Positions 34,190 through 42,778 of a stretch of DNA of 64,000 bases are shown here, piece by piece. Under the pieces are notes generated by a model that saw nothing but the letters and a program-made list of their open reading frames with translations, made no database searches and had not been told where the DNA came from. The stretch is from Deltaproteobacteria bacterium (lineage in GTDB: Bacteria; Desulfobacterota; Binatia; UBA9968): NCBI GenBank assembly GCA_016874755.1, contig VGTH01000026.1, positions 17,695 to 81,694 of the forward strand, in the 5' to 3' direction. Both the position numbers and the translations under genes were made by a program. Position 1 is the first letter of the stretch, and each line of letters begins with the position of its first letter.

Positions 34190-34957
34190 CTAAATGTTGA
34201 TCCAAGGAGTGACCAAAATGTACTTCACGTTGAATACCAAACGGAGAAACATCTTGGCGGGCAATGACAACATCAAGACAAAGAGCAAACCGGTAATCGC
34301 AAAGCGCACCATGCCCCAACGTTCAAGAAACTCTCTGCCTTTCACTTTCAGGACCCACACGTAGAAGGCGACCATGCCAAAAACAAAATAGGCCCCGACT
34401 ACAACCAAACCAAAGGCAGCCGACCACCAGTAATCGCGAAAGCCCACCAGATACGGCAGGTCGACGTTGGTCAAAGCGACCACCTTGTGCGGGTCCCAAT
34501 ACTGCCAAGGCCAGAACAGGTTCCAGCCCGGACCGCGGAAGAACGTACCGATGATAATCGTCACGACCCAGAGAACATGGAAGCCGAGAAAGAAGGTGAA
34601 GATTTCATACTTGCGCTCTTTGAAGCAGTAGTAACCATTGCCCTTGGGATTGATGTCGATAAAAGGAATGACCACCAAACCAACGATGATCAAGGTGGGC
34701 AGCACCACCCCGGCATGCCAGGGATCGAAATAGACCAGCATCTCTTGCAAGCCAAGAAAGTACCACGGCGCCTTCGACGGGTTCGGCGTCTTGGTCGGAT
34801 TGGCCGGCTCTTCCAGCGGCGCATCGATGGTGATCGACCAAATTGAGAGCCCGATCAGCACGAAGAGCGCGACTAGAAACTCCATCCGCACCAGATGCGG
34901 CCAGGTATGGATCTTGTCATCGACCGGAAGTCTTTTTTCTTGCGTGGCGTCAGCCAT
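34190..34957 (-). CDS. Cytochrome b/b6f subunit IV-like protein
   Basis: 255 residues from the ATG at 34957 (GAGGA upstream). It carries helices E to G of cytochrome b, starting after THLVRMEFLVALFV-like sequence, plus extra C-terminal helices. The Qo loop reads NPSKAPWYFLGLQEML, where subunit IV usually has PEWY, so the conserved Glu of the quinol-oxidation site is replaced. Further transmembrane segments lie at about 90-110, 130-150, 185-210 and 225-245. It is separate from the b6-like N-terminal half encoded upstream, the split arrangement of b6f-type complexes. The inner membrane location is certain from its hydrophobicity. Confidence 0.88.
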   Translation of the reverse strand: MADATQEKRLPVDDKIHTWPHLVRMEFLVALFVLIGLSIWSITIDAPLEEPANPTKTPNPSKAPWYFLGLQEMLVYFDPWHAGVVLPTLIIVGLVVIPFIDINPKGNGYYCFKERKYEIFTFFLGFHVLWVVTIIIGTFFRGPGWNLFWPWQYWDPHKVVALTNVDLPYLVGFRDYWWSAAFGLVVVGAYFVFGMVAFYVWVLKVKGREFLERWGMVRFAITGLLFVLMLSLPAKMFLRLVFNVKYILVTPWINI

Positions 34958-34998
34958 GTCTAGTCCTCGCAAAACAGACGGATCGGTTGCACCCTAAA

Positions 34999-35769
34999 CT
35001 AAAGCGACGGTCCGGAGAAACCGTCACGGCGAATGCGCCAGAAGTGCACCGCCATCAAGATGCTCGCCACGAGCGGAATGAAGATGCAATGCAAGATGTA
35101 GAACCGTAGCAAAGTGTGCGGCCCGATTTCGCCGCCGCCGAAGAGAAACGCCCGGGCGTCGTAGATTGGGTTGGCGCCGACGAATTCGGCAAAGGGACCT
35201 TCGTAGCCCAGCAGCGGCGTCGCCCGCGCCATGTTCGAGCCGACGGTGACCGCCCAGATCGCCAGCTGATCCCACGGCAGCAGGTAGCCGGTGAAGCTCA
35301 GCAACAGCGTGAGAACCAACAGCAGCACGCCGACGATCCAGTTAAACTCGCGCGGTGGCTTATAAGACCCTGTGAGGAACACACGAAACATGTGCAGCCA
35401 AACAAAGACGATCATCGCGTGCGCCGCCCAGCGGTGCATGTTGCGCATGAGCATGCCGAAGGGCATGTCGAACTCAAGATATTTCATGTCGGCGTAGGCG
35501 TATTCGGCGACCGGACGGTAGTAAAACATCAGGTAGATGCCGGTCACCGCGGTGATCAGAAACATGAGAAAAGTCAGACCACCCATGCACCAGGTAAAGC
35601 GCATGCGCACCGCATGGCGGCGGACCTTTGCCGGATGCAAATGCAGAAACACGTTGGAGGTAACCATCATGACACGGTTACGCGGCGTGTCTTCGTAGCC
35701 GTGGCGAAAGATCGCCTTCCACACCTGGCTTTCGACGATATCGTTTTTGATCTTCTCTAAAACGCTCAT
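34999..35769 (-). CDS. Cytochrome b6-like subunit (cytochrome b N-terminal)
   Basis: 256 residues, four core helices. The haem-b ligands are H112 and H126 in helix B and H227 and H242 in helix D. The 14 residues between the helix D pair are the b6f spacing (13 in bc1). C61 in FTWCMGGLTF aligns with the Cys of b6 that binds the extra haem ci covalently. FYYRPVAEYAYADMKYLEF and TGYLLPWDQLAIWAV match b6 closely. It accepts electrons from quinol at the Qo site shared with subunit IV. The Rieske gene ends 12 bases upstream. Confidence 0.92.
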   Translation of the reverse strand: MSVLEKIKNDIVESQVWKAIFRHGYEDTPRNRVMMVTSNVFLHLHPAKVRRHAVRMRFTWCMGGLTFLMFLITAVTGIYLMFYYRPVAEYAYADMKYLEFDMPFGMLMRNMHRWAAHAMIVFVWLHMFRVFLTGSYKPPREFNWIVGVLLLVLTLLLSFTGYLLPWDQLAIWAVTVGSNMARATPLLGYEGPFAEFVGANPIYDARAFLFGGGEIGPHTLLRFYILHCIFIPLVASILMAVHFWRIRRDGFSGPSL

Positions 35770-35781
35770 GATTACTTTCCG

Positions 35782-36300
35782 TTAGACTTTCAGCACGCTA
35801 TCGGTGTATTGCTCGTCGGGTTCGCCCGAGGGGCCCATCTTGAAAACCTTGCCCTTGTCGACCACCAGCTGACCGTCCTCGCCAATTGTGACTTTGAAAC
35901 GATCGAGCGGCCGCGGTGCCGGTCCTTCGAAATGCATACCGGTCCGGAAAAAACCGCTGCCATGGCAGGGGCACTTAAACTTGTTTTCCGCGGTCAGCCA
36001 GCGCGGCGTGCAGCCCAGGTGTGTGCATTTGGCGAAGATTGCATAAATGCCGCGCTCCTCGCGCACGATCCAGACGCGCTGGTCTTGCTTGTATTTTTCA
36101 CTGACTTCGTTGATCGCGTAGTCGGACGGCAGGCCAGCTTTGAAGGTAGAGGGCGGTTGAAAAAGCACCCGCGGGAAAGCCGAGCGCAAAAGCCCCAGCA
36201 GCCCCAGGCCGCCGAAAACGCCAAAGCCGCCCCAGCCTAGGCGGGTGAAGAAATCTCGCCGCGACCAAATGCCATGTTTTTCTTTCTTTGCTTCAGCCAT
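35782..36300 (-). CDS. Rieske iron-sulfur protein
   Basis: 172 residues. A Tat-type N-terminal anchor (SRRDFFTRLGWGGFGVFGGL) is followed by a Rieske domain with cluster motifs CTHLGC (C92, H94, C97) and CPCHGSGF (C110, C112, H113). C97 and C112 can form the stabilising disulfide. The protein sits in the inner membrane with its head in the periplasm and transfers electrons from quinol to the c-type cytochrome. It is preceded by a small membrane protein gene 9 bases upstream and followed by the b6-like gene. Confidence 0.93.
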   Translation of the reverse strand: MAEAKKEKHGIWSRRDFFTRLGWGGFGVFGGLGLLGLLRSAFPRVLFQPPSTFKAGLPSDYAINEVSEKYKQDQRVWIVREERGIYAIFAKCTHLGCTPRWLTAENKFKCPCHGSGFFRTGMHFEGPAPRPLDRFKVTIGEDGQLVVDKGKVFKMGPSGEPDEQYTDSVLKV

Positions 36301-36309
36301 GCGCGCTCT

Positions 36310-36657
36310 CTATTTTTTGAACCAACTGATCAGAGATCCCCAGATGACAAAGATCAGACCACCCGTCATCAACAGCAGTCCCACCGGCCCGAAAACAAAC
36401 GACAACCCCGCGCCCAGAAAAAATATTAGCACTCCCGTTCCTAGGGGGTTGAAAGGGGCTGGAGTCGACCCCCTGCTCGTTGCTTGATCCTCCGGCTTGT
36501 GGAGGAACTCCTCGCGGATCAACGCGAAGGCTAACTCTTTCAGGTCTTGGCGTCGCTCAGGATCGGCGTCCTGAATCAGACGACCAAGTTGTTGAGCCAG
36601 TCGTTCGATCTCTTGTTCACGCGCTTCGGGCGCTAGAGTGGGAGGATCTGATGTCAC
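36310..36657 (-). CDS. Small two-helix membrane protein at the head of the respiratory operon
   Basis: 115 residues from a GTG at 36657. The acidic/basic helical N-terminus (about 10-55) is followed by a linker and two hydrophobic segments (GTGVLIFFLGAGLSFVFG; GLLLMTGGLIFVIWGSLI). The linker TSRGSTPAPFNPLG is encoded by 36436-36478, a G-rich/C-rich hairpin sequence typical of an intergenic repeat, so it looks inserted. The function is not recognised. Position directly before the Rieske gene suggests an assembly or accessory role. Confidence 0.7.
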   Translation of the reverse strand: MTSDPPTLAPEAREQEIERLAQQLGRLIQDADPERRQDLKELAFALIREEFLHKPEDQATSRGSTPAPFNPLGTGVLIFFLGAGLSFVFGPVGLLLMTGGLIFVIWGSLISWFKK

Positions 36658-36721
36658 CTAAGATTAGAGTAAGTCATTATTATAGAAATCTTTTCTTGTC
36701 AACATTCGCGGCCCAAAGCTG

Positions 36722-37207
36722 TCATTTTCGGCGTAGTAAAACCACCGCAAGCGCCGCCATTCCTTGGCCGCGGCCAATCCATCCCTGCTTTTCCGTGGTC
36801 GCGGCTTTAACATTGATTAGCCTTTCGGCCACCCGCATGTGCTCCGCGACGCTGTTTTTGATGCGATCGTAGTGCGGTGCCAACTTAGGTTCTTGAGCGA
36901 TCAGCGAAACATCGGCGTTGACCAACGCCCAGCGCTGGCGGCGCATTATTTTCACTACCTCATCAAGAAATAGCACGCTCGATACACCCTTATAGCGCGG
37001 ATCGCTATCGGGGAAATGGCTGCCGATGTCGCCCTCGCCCAGCGCGCCCAGCAGCGCGTTAACCAAGGCGTGAAGCACGACGTCGGCGTCCGAATGGCCC
37101 AGCAGCCCCTTGGAATGGGCGATTTCGACGCCGCCTAGTATCAATTTGCGTCCGCGCACCAGCCGATGCGCGTCGAAGCCTTGGCCGACGCGAAAGTCCT
37201 GCGCCAT
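36722..37207 (-). CDS. ispF: 2-C-methyl-D-erythritol 2,4-cyclodiphosphate synthase
   Basis: 161 residues, the normal length. Zn ligands lie in GFDAHRL (D12, H14) and the following His; GHSDADVVLHALVNALLGAL, GDIGSHFPDSDPRYKG and VKAATTEKQGWIGRGQGMA are diagnostic. It forms MEcPP in the MEP isoprenoid pathway. It begins 3 bases after moeA ends, so they share a transcript; no other MEP gene is nearby. Confidence 0.96.
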   Translation of the reverse strand: MAQDFRVGQGFDAHRLVRGRKLILGGVEIAHSKGLLGHSDADVVLHALVNALLGALGEGDIGSHFPDSDPRYKGVSSVLFLDEVVKIMRRQRWALVNADVSLIAQEPKLAPHYDRIKNSVAEHMRVAERLINVKAATTEKQGWIGRGQGMAALAVVLLRRK

Positions 37208-37210
37208 GTG

Positions 37211-38437
37211 TTAAAACCCCAGCTCCGCCTGCAATCTATTCCCGTCACCCAGCAAGATCACCGGCACCTTGGTGCCCTTCTTGATGAATGTCTCCTGCTC
37301 CCGTACCACGATCAGGCCCTGCGCCAACGACAGCGAGCGCAGCACCCCAGAACTTTGCGTACCGGTGCTGGCAACCAAGAGCGCGCCGTTTTGGCGGCGC
37401 AGCCGGCAACGAATAAATTCTTTGAGTCGATGTTTCTTCTCCAAGTCGTGCTCCAACGTTGCCTGCTCCACCGGCAGAAATAATTTTTTGTGTCCCATCA
37501 TCCTGAGCAGCGCCGGCCGCGCGTAGAGCAGAAACGACATCACCGACGACACCGGATTGCCGGGCAGGCCAAACACCGGCTTGCGGCCAATCCAACCGAA
37601 CGCCATCGGGTGGCCCGGCCGCTGCGCCACGCGCCAGAAATCCATGCGCATGCCGGCGTCGCGTAATACTTCTTTGACGAAATCGTAGTCGCCGACGGAA
37701 ACCCCGCCCGAGGTCATGATCACATCGCAACGCAACGCTTTCCTGAGCGCCGCCGCCAGCCCTTTGCGGGTGTCGCGCGCGATGCCCAACAGCCGTGGCA
37801 GCGCGCCGGTTTCCTCGATCGCCGCGGCGAGCGTGTAACTATTACTATTAACGATCTTACCAGGGGCGGGAGGGTCGTCGACGTTCAACAATTCGTCCCC
37901 GGTGGAGATGATCGCCACAGTTGGCCGTCTAAACACCGCCACCCGTGCTCGGCCGACCGATGCTAGCAAACCCAAATCCGCCGGCGCCAGCGGCTTACTT
38001 TTGGCAAGTATCACTTGGCCTTTGCGGATATCTTCGCCGGCTTTGCGAATGTGACTGCCGCGCCCATCGGTTTTCTTGATGAGCACGCGATCGCCGCTGC
38101 ATTCCGTATCTTCCACGCGCACAATCGCCTCTGCGCCGCGCGGCACCGGCGCACCGGTCATAATGCGCATGGCGCTGCGATCTTCGAATCGCTGCTTAGC
38201 CACATAGCCGGCCGCGATGGTCTCGATGACCCGCAGCGTAGCCGGCGTGTTGGCGACGTCGCGCCAACGCACCGCGAAGCCATCCATCGCTGAGTTGTCG
38301 AAAGGGGGAACACTCCGCCCGGCGCGAACATCGCGCGCCAGCACGCGGCCGCGCGCGGCAAGCAGCGGAACTTCTTCTGCCGGCAGCGCGCGTATTTGTT
38401 TTAGCACGAGCGCCACCGCGCGTTCGACGGAAATCAC
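37211..38437 (-). CDS. moeA: Molybdopterin molybdotransferase MoeA
   Basis: 408 residues from a GTG. It has the MoeA domain order: FDNSAMDGFAVR (substrate loop, about 46-57), TGAPVPRGAEAIVRVEDT, then the MoCF-binding domain with IISTGDELL, TSGGVSVGDYDFVKEVL, GHPMAFGWIGRKPVFGLPGN, and the C-terminal beta domain. It inserts molybdate into adenylylated molybdopterin. No other Moco gene is in the window. Confidence 0.95.
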   Translation of the reverse strand: MISVERAVALVLKQIRALPAEEVPLLAARGRVLARDVRAGRSVPPFDNSAMDGFAVRWRDVANTPATLRVIETIAAGYVAKQRFEDRSAMRIMTGAPVPRGAEAIVRVEDTECSGDRVLIKKTDGRGSHIRKAGEDIRKGQVILAKSKPLAPADLGLLASVGRARVAVFRRPTVAIISTGDELLNVDDPPAPGKIVNSNSYTLAAAIEETGALPRLLGIARDTRKGLAAALRKALRCDVIMTSGGVSVGDYDFVKEVLRDAGMRMDFWRVAQRPGHPMAFGWIGRKPVFGLPGNPVSSVMSFLLYARPALLRMMGHKKLFLPVEQATLEHDLEKKHRLKEFIRCRLRRQNGALLVASTGTQSSGVLRSLSLAQGLIVVREQETFIKKGTKVPVILLGDGNRLQAELGF

Positions 38438-38544
38438 ACTGGCATAATCGCTTTAAGCTCGCTAACAATCAACTCACCGGCGCCTTTACTCACCGTTTTT
38501 GATCGTTCTGGCTTTGCGCTTTTCGATTCGGTATAAATTGGCGA

Positions 38545-39285
38545 ATGCGCATGCTTTTGTCATGTCTCGCGGTCCTGCTGATTCTTCCGCTTTATACGGT
38601 GGTGTCGGGCCAAGTGCCGCTCAACCGCGATTTCAGGACCGCGGACCGCTCCAGCGCGGGCATCGCACCGCGCGCCGAGAACACGCCCGAGGCGGTAGTC
38701 CAGGTTTATTGTGCCCGCGCGCTCAACTGGCGCGGCATCTTCGGCGTGCACTGCTGGATTGCCACGAAAAACGAAAACGCCGCCGAGTACATCGTGCACC
38801 ATGTGATCGGCTGGCGCCTGTATCGCGGCTTGCCAGTGGTGGTTTCAGCGCCGGGCATTCCCGACGGCCGTTGGTTCGGCAACGAACCCACGTTAATCGG
38901 CGAATTGCGCGGCGATGCCGCCGCTCAAGCGATTCCCAAAATCGTCGCCGCAGCCGCAAGCTACCCCTATCAGAACGAGTATCGCGTCTGGCCCGGCCCC
39001 AACAGCAACACGTTTATGGCGCATATCGGCAGACAGGTTCCTGAACTAAAAATGGATCTGCCGGCGACGGCCATCGGCAAAGACTTTCCGATTAACGGGT
39101 CGATCGTCGACCGCACCCCCAGCGGCACCGGCTATCAGGTTTCTATGCTGGGATTGCTAGGCGTCACGATGGCGCGCGAAGAAGGCCTGGAATTGAACTT
39201 GCTCGGTCTCAATTTCGGCATCGACTTCGATCGGCCAGCACTCAAACTCCCTTTCGTCGGCCGCATCGGCGTCGGCGAACGCTAG
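38545..39285 (+). CDS. DUF3750 family exported protein
   Basis: 246 residues. A Sec signal or N-terminal anchor (1-22, MRMLLSCLAVLLILPLYTVV) is followed by the DUF3750 core: ARALNWRGIFGVHCWIATKN, VVSAPGIPDGRWFGNEPTLI, WPGPNSNTFMAHIGRQVPEL, LPATAIGKDF. The conserved Cys and His in VHCW and the Asn-rich loop suggest a hydrolase-like pocket, but no activity is known for the family. It is divergent from moeA and converges with the MFS gene across a palindromic repeat. Confidence 0.82.
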   Translation: MRMLLSCLAVLLILPLYTVVSGQVPLNRDFRTADRSSAGIAPRAENTPEAVVQVYCARALNWRGIFGVHCWIATKNENAAEYIVHHVIGWRLYRGLPVVVSAPGIPDGRWFGNEPTLIGELRGDAAAQAIPKIVAAAASYPYQNEYRVWPGPNSNTFMAHIGRQVPELKMDLPATAIGKDFPINGSIVDRTPSGTGYQVSMLGLLGVTMAREEGLELNLLGLNFGIDFDRPALKLPFVGRIGVGER

Positions 39286-39305
39286 TACCCGCTTGCACGC
39301 GCCCG

Positions 39306-39335
39306 GTAGGTTGGGTTCGCGAAGCGTAACCCAAC
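39306..39335. repeat. Palindromic intergenic repeat, GTTGGGTT..AACCCAAC type
   Basis: TTGGGTTCGC and GCGTAACCCAA form a stem around GAA. It lies between the convergent DUF3750 and MFS stops. Palindromes of this word are scattered in unrelated bacterial genomes; it could end transcription in both directions. Confidence 0.65.
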
Positions 39336-39343
39336 ATGGCGCT

Positions 39344-40801
39344 TCACCGCATTTCCTTCGACACCCGCACCGCGCTGATGACCGCCCCGACGCAACAGAG
39401 CGCCGCGGCTGTCCAATAGGCATAGTGAAAGCCGCGCATAAACGCATCGAGCCCTGCAGCGCCGTTGCCCGCCGTCATCTGCAATTTGAGATCGTTGAGA
39501 GCGATGCCGCCAAGCTGCGCGCTGACGACCGTCGCCGCCAGCGCCGCGCCAACGGAATAGCCCAGGCTGCGCACGATCGACAAAAACGACGAGCCGACAC
39601 CCAAGCGTGAGCGCGGCAGCGAGCTCATCAGCAAGTTATTATTCGGCGTCTGAAACAGCCCCATGCCAAAACCCAGGAAGAACAAACAAACGACAATCGG
39701 CAGCGCCGCAGTCGTGGGCGAAACAAATCCTAAGAACACAAACGCAATCGCGGTGACCGTCATGCCGAGCGCGCAAAGATTCTCGGCGCGAAAGCGCTCC
39801 GACATCCAACCGGTCAGCGGTGCCAAGAGCGCCATGGCAAACGGCATCGGCGCGATCAGCACGCCGGCACGGAGCGGATCGAGCCCCATCGCCAGCTGCA
39901 GAAAAAACGGCATGAGCAAAATATTGACGCTCATGGCGATAAAGCTGATCAAACGCGCCGCGTTTCCCAATGTAAATGCCGGAATGCGGAACAGGCTCAA
40001 ATCGAGCAGCGGCGCTTGGACGCGCTTCTCCCAAGCAATAAAGAAAGCCAGCGCCGCGCTCCCTGCCGCAAGCGGGAGCAGCACCGGCAGCGTCGACCAA
40101 CCGCCCTTCTGCGCGCTCGTCAAGCCGTAGAGCAAAAGCGAAATCGCCAACGCGAAAGCGATGGCGCCGGCAACATCGAAGGCACTCTTTCTTTCACCCG
40201 ATCCCTTGAAACTATCAGCCGGCAGCAGCACACGCGCGGCGCAGAAACCCACGCAGGCCAGCGCCGCCGAAATAAAAAAATTCGAGCGCCAGCCGAAACC
40301 ATGGGTCAGCAAACCGCCCAGCACCGGCCCCAGCGTGTAGCCCATGGCCGATATGGTCCCGCCGGCGATGCCCATGGCGCGGCCGCGCTCCTCAGGCGGA
40401 AACAACGCGGTCACCAATGCGAAATTATTCGCCATGATCAGAGCGCTGCCGGCCGCTTGCAAAGAGCGGAAAAAAATAAGCTGTCCGGCGCCCTGTGCCA
40501 GCCCCGCCGCTAGCGAGCTCAGCGCGTAAAAAATGAAGCCGACCAGAAAGAGTTTGCCAACGCCGACGAGATCGGACATGCGGCCGCAGGGTAAATAGAG
40601 CGAAGCCGTGATCAACGCATAGACCAGCGCAATCCAACTCGCCAAGGTCAAATCGGCGTTGAACTCCGTGATAATCACCGGCAGCGCCACGCTCAACTGC
40701 CCGGTGTCCGAAGTAACGATTAAAGTGGCGATCGAGGCCACCGAAAGCGACCACCAGCGGCGGCGTTTGGCGTCGGCAGAATGCTTCGACAAGCTCAGCA
40801 T
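39344..40801 (-). CDS. MFS drug exporter, DHA2/EmrB-like (14-helix type)
   Basis: About 485 residues from the ATG at 40801. DHA2 features: SDTGQLSVALPVIITEF in helix 1, SLYLPCGRMSDLVG (motif A), QLIFFRSLQAAGSALIMA, and the exporter motif C region GYTLGPVLGGLL. About 14 hydrophobic helices can be counted. The first residues (MLSLSKHSADAKR) are encoded by an intergenic repeat of the CTTCGACAAGCTCAGC type, so the original start may lie further in or have been replaced by the repeat. It is an inner membrane proton-coupled exporter of unknown substrate. Confidence 0.88.
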   Translation of the reverse strand: MLSLSKHSADAKRRRWWSLSVASIATLIVTSDTGQLSVALPVIITEFNADLTLASWIALVYALITASLYLPCGRMSDLVGVGKLFLVGFIFYALSSLAAGLAQGAGQLIFFRSLQAAGSALIMANNFALVTALFPPEERGRAMGIAGGTISAMGYTLGPVLGGLLTHGFGWRSNFFISAALACVGFCAARVLLPADSFKGSGERKSAFDVAGAIAFALAISLLLYGLTSAQKGGWSTLPVLLPLAAGSAALAFFIAWEKRVQAPLLDLSLFRIPAFTLGNAARLISFIAMSVNILLMPFFLQLAMGLDPLRAGVLIAPMPFAMALLAPLTGWMSERFRAENLCALGMTVTAIAFVFLGFVSPTTAALPIVVCLFFLGFGMGLFQTPNNNLLMSSLPRSRLGVGSSFLSIVRSLGYSVGAALAATVVSAQLGGIALNDLKLQMTAGNGAAGLDAFMRGFHYAYWTAAALCCVGAVISAVRVSKEMR

Positions 40802-40868
40802 GAACGGATTCCTCGAATCAAATGAACTCTTATTCCGTTCGTCCTGAGCTTGTCGAAGGACTCCGAAC
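40784..40868. repeat. Inverted repeat, CTTCGACAAGCTCAGC type
   Basis: CTTCGACAAGCTCAGCATGA (40784-40803) and TCCTGAGCTTGTCGAAG (about 40842-40858) form the two arms around a loop of about 28 bases. This word is a common bacterial intergenic repeat, recognised by its spurious peptides RQAQDER and LSLSKH. Here it supplies the start codon of the MFS gene. A decayed copy is at 3261. Confidence 0.75.
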
Positions 40869-40891
40869 AAGACGGCGGTGCCGTAGCGCGA

Positions 40892-41689
40892 TCACCGTAA
40901 AATAGGCCAGAATCGCCCTCTTTTCTCAATTAGCTTTAGCGGCACGCCGTAGATCTCTTTCAGCAAATTGGGCTTCATCACCTGCGCGGTGTCGCCCGCG
41001 TGCAAGACTTTGCCACCCTTCAGCACCAAGGCTTTCTTGAACAGCGGCAAAACTTCTTCGATATGATGCGTGACATAAATCAGCGCGGGAATATTTTTGC
41101 GCTTGGCAAAATCGCTCAAGCTCATAAGAAACTGCTCGCGCGCGCCCGGGTCCATGCCGGCGCAGGGCTCGTCGAGAATAATCAGGTAGGGCTTGGTCAT
41201 GCGCGCCCGCGCGATCAGCACGCGTTGCTGCTCGCCCTGTGACAATGTGCCAAACTCGCGCTTGGCCAAGTGCGCGCAACCCAATTCTTTCAAATTGCGC
41301 TGCGCCAGTGCCAACTCGCTCTTGCTCGCCTGTCCCCAGAAACCGCCGAGATACCCGATCTGCGCGAACCGGCCAGAGACGACCGTGTGGATGACGAGCT
41401 CTTGAGATGGAATTTCGAACGCTAGTGTCGCGGTCACCCAGCCGATGCTTTTGCGCAACTCGGGCAAATAAGTTAGCGCTTCACCCCTGCGCAAGATGTC
41501 GCCGCCGGCATTGGGCCAGAGATAACCGCTGGCAAGCCTGAGCAACGTCGTCTTCCCCGAACCGTTCGGCCCGAGTATCGCCCAATGCTCGCCCGGCTGC
41601 ACCGTCCAGTTGATGGAATGGAGAATCTTCTTGCGACCGTCGCCGATATAGGAAACGTTGCGCAGTTCAAAGGCTGGCGTCGTATTCAT
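40892..41689 (-). CDS. ABC transporter ATP-binding protein
   Basis: 265 residues from the ATG at 41689. Walker A GPNGSGKTT (40-48), Q-loop region WVTATLAFEIP, signature TLSQGEQQR, Walker B YLIILDEP, and H-loop VTHHIEE. It resembles soluble ATPases of the iron-complex/YlmA-like group rather than SsuB/TauB. No permease neighbours it, so it may act alone in a non-transport role or serve a distant transporter. The aldo/keto reductase gene lies immediately upstream on the same strand. Confidence 0.87.
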   Translation of the reverse strand: MNTTPAFELRNVSYIGDGRKKILHSINWTVQPGEHWAILGPNGSGKTTLLRLASGYLWPNAGGDILRRGEALTYLPELRKSIGWVTATLAFEIPSQELVIHTVVSGRFAQIGYLGGFWGQASKSELALAQRNLKELGCAHLAKREFGTLSQGEQQRVLIARARMTKPYLIILDEPCAGMDPGAREQFLMSLSDFAKRKNIPALIYVTHHIEEVLPLFKKALVLKGGKVLHAGDTAQVMKPNLLKEIYGVPLKLIEKRGRFWPILR

Positions 41690-41753
41690 GCTCGAAGCAT
41701 GAAAGTGACCGGAATCAGGGCAAGTTTCAACCGCCGGAGCAACTTGCAGATTT

Positions 41754-42596
41754 CTATAACGCAATCGTTTCGACGAGTTGCATCTCTTCTGCCGTCAAGG
41801 GCGCTAATTTCTCCGCTGCCAAATCCTCTTTCATGTGCTGCTCGCTGGTCGTGCCGGTGAGCGGCAGCATGCCGATCTGCATCGCGAAGCGAAAGATCAC
41901 CTGCGCCGGGCCAGTGCCCAAGCGTCCGGCGATGTCGTGAATTTCCTGGGTGCGGAGGTATTGGACATTGGCCGTCAACAAAGAGAAGCCTTGATAGATA
42001 ATACCCTCGGCGTTGCAAATTTGCCGCACATGATAGTCCCAACCCATCTGCGCATAGCAACGATTCTGCACCATCATCGGTTTGACCTTGACCTGTTCAC
42101 ACAGGAGCTTTAGCTGCGGCGCGGTGATGTTACTGACGCCGATCATCTTCGTCTTGCCCGCATGATAAAGCGCCTCCATGGCGGCCCACACTTCCCAATC
42201 GCGATCGTCCAATCCGCGCCGCGAATAAGGCGAATGCAGAACGTAAGAATCGAGATAATCGGTGTGCAGGTGTTTGAGCGAGATCGCGAACGACTGCGTT
42301 ACTTGATCGGTGATCCTCGCCGAAGCATCGTAGGGCTCTTGACCGCCCTGGCCGTCGGGCGAGGTGAACTTGGTCTGGACAAACAAGCTTTCCCGTTTGA
42401 CACCTTTCTTGGCAAGCGCAAGCAAGGCGTCACCCACCAAAGCTTCTTGATAATGAATCAACTGATTCGCCGTATCGATCGCGGTGAATCCCGACTCCAC
42501 CGCCAGCTCGACCAAGCGCGCGGTGGCCTCTTTTTTCCAAGCCGTGCCGTACATAAAACTCGGAACGGTGATCTGGTTGTGACTGATCAATGCCAT
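41754..42596 (-). CDS. Aldo/keto reductase family oxidoreductase
   Basis: 280 residues from the ATG at 42596. The TIM barrel has FTAIDTANQLIHYQEALVGD (the Asp of the catalytic set; the usual Tyr in DTAxxYGNE is displaced), VQTKF (Lys) and DSYVLHSPYS (His). MIGVSNITAPQLKLL and the nucleotide-binding end VIFRFAMQIGMLPLTGTTS are typical. NADPH-dependent carbonyl reduction is expected; the shifted Tyr makes the catalytic geometry less certain. The ABC ATPase gene follows 64 bases downstream. Confidence 0.85.
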   Translation of the reverse strand: MALISHNQITVPSFMYGTAWKKEATARLVELAVESGFTAIDTANQLIHYQEALVGDALLALAKKGVKRESLFVQTKFTSPDGQGGQEPYDASARITDQVTQSFAISLKHLHTDYLDSYVLHSPYSRRGLDDRDWEVWAAMEALYHAGKTKMIGVSNITAPQLKLLCEQVKVKPMMVQNRCYAQMGWDYHVRQICNAEGIIYQGFSLLTANVQYLRTQEIHDIAGRLGTGPAQVIFRFAMQIGMLPLTGTTSEQHMKEDLAAEKLAPLTAEEMQLVETIAL

Positions 42597-42778
42597 GACA
42601 CCAATGCTATTAGAGTTCACCGGACAAAGATAGCGCCTTCGCGGACCTTTGCAGCGGAGCATGTGCGCGCCTCAGTGCAAGCTCTAGAATTCGATTAGGC
42701 TAGCAGGAACGCCCGCTCGACTTTGCTCGGGGGGCCAAGAATTTTGCTGGTGCAAGATTCTTGGGGAACCAGACTTCC

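Noticed and set aside
42596..42778. Search for the second att copy of the ssrA-linked element
   Set aside because: No stretch resembling the tmRNA 3' end was seen between the aldo/keto reductase and the AlpA gene, so no att feature was reported.
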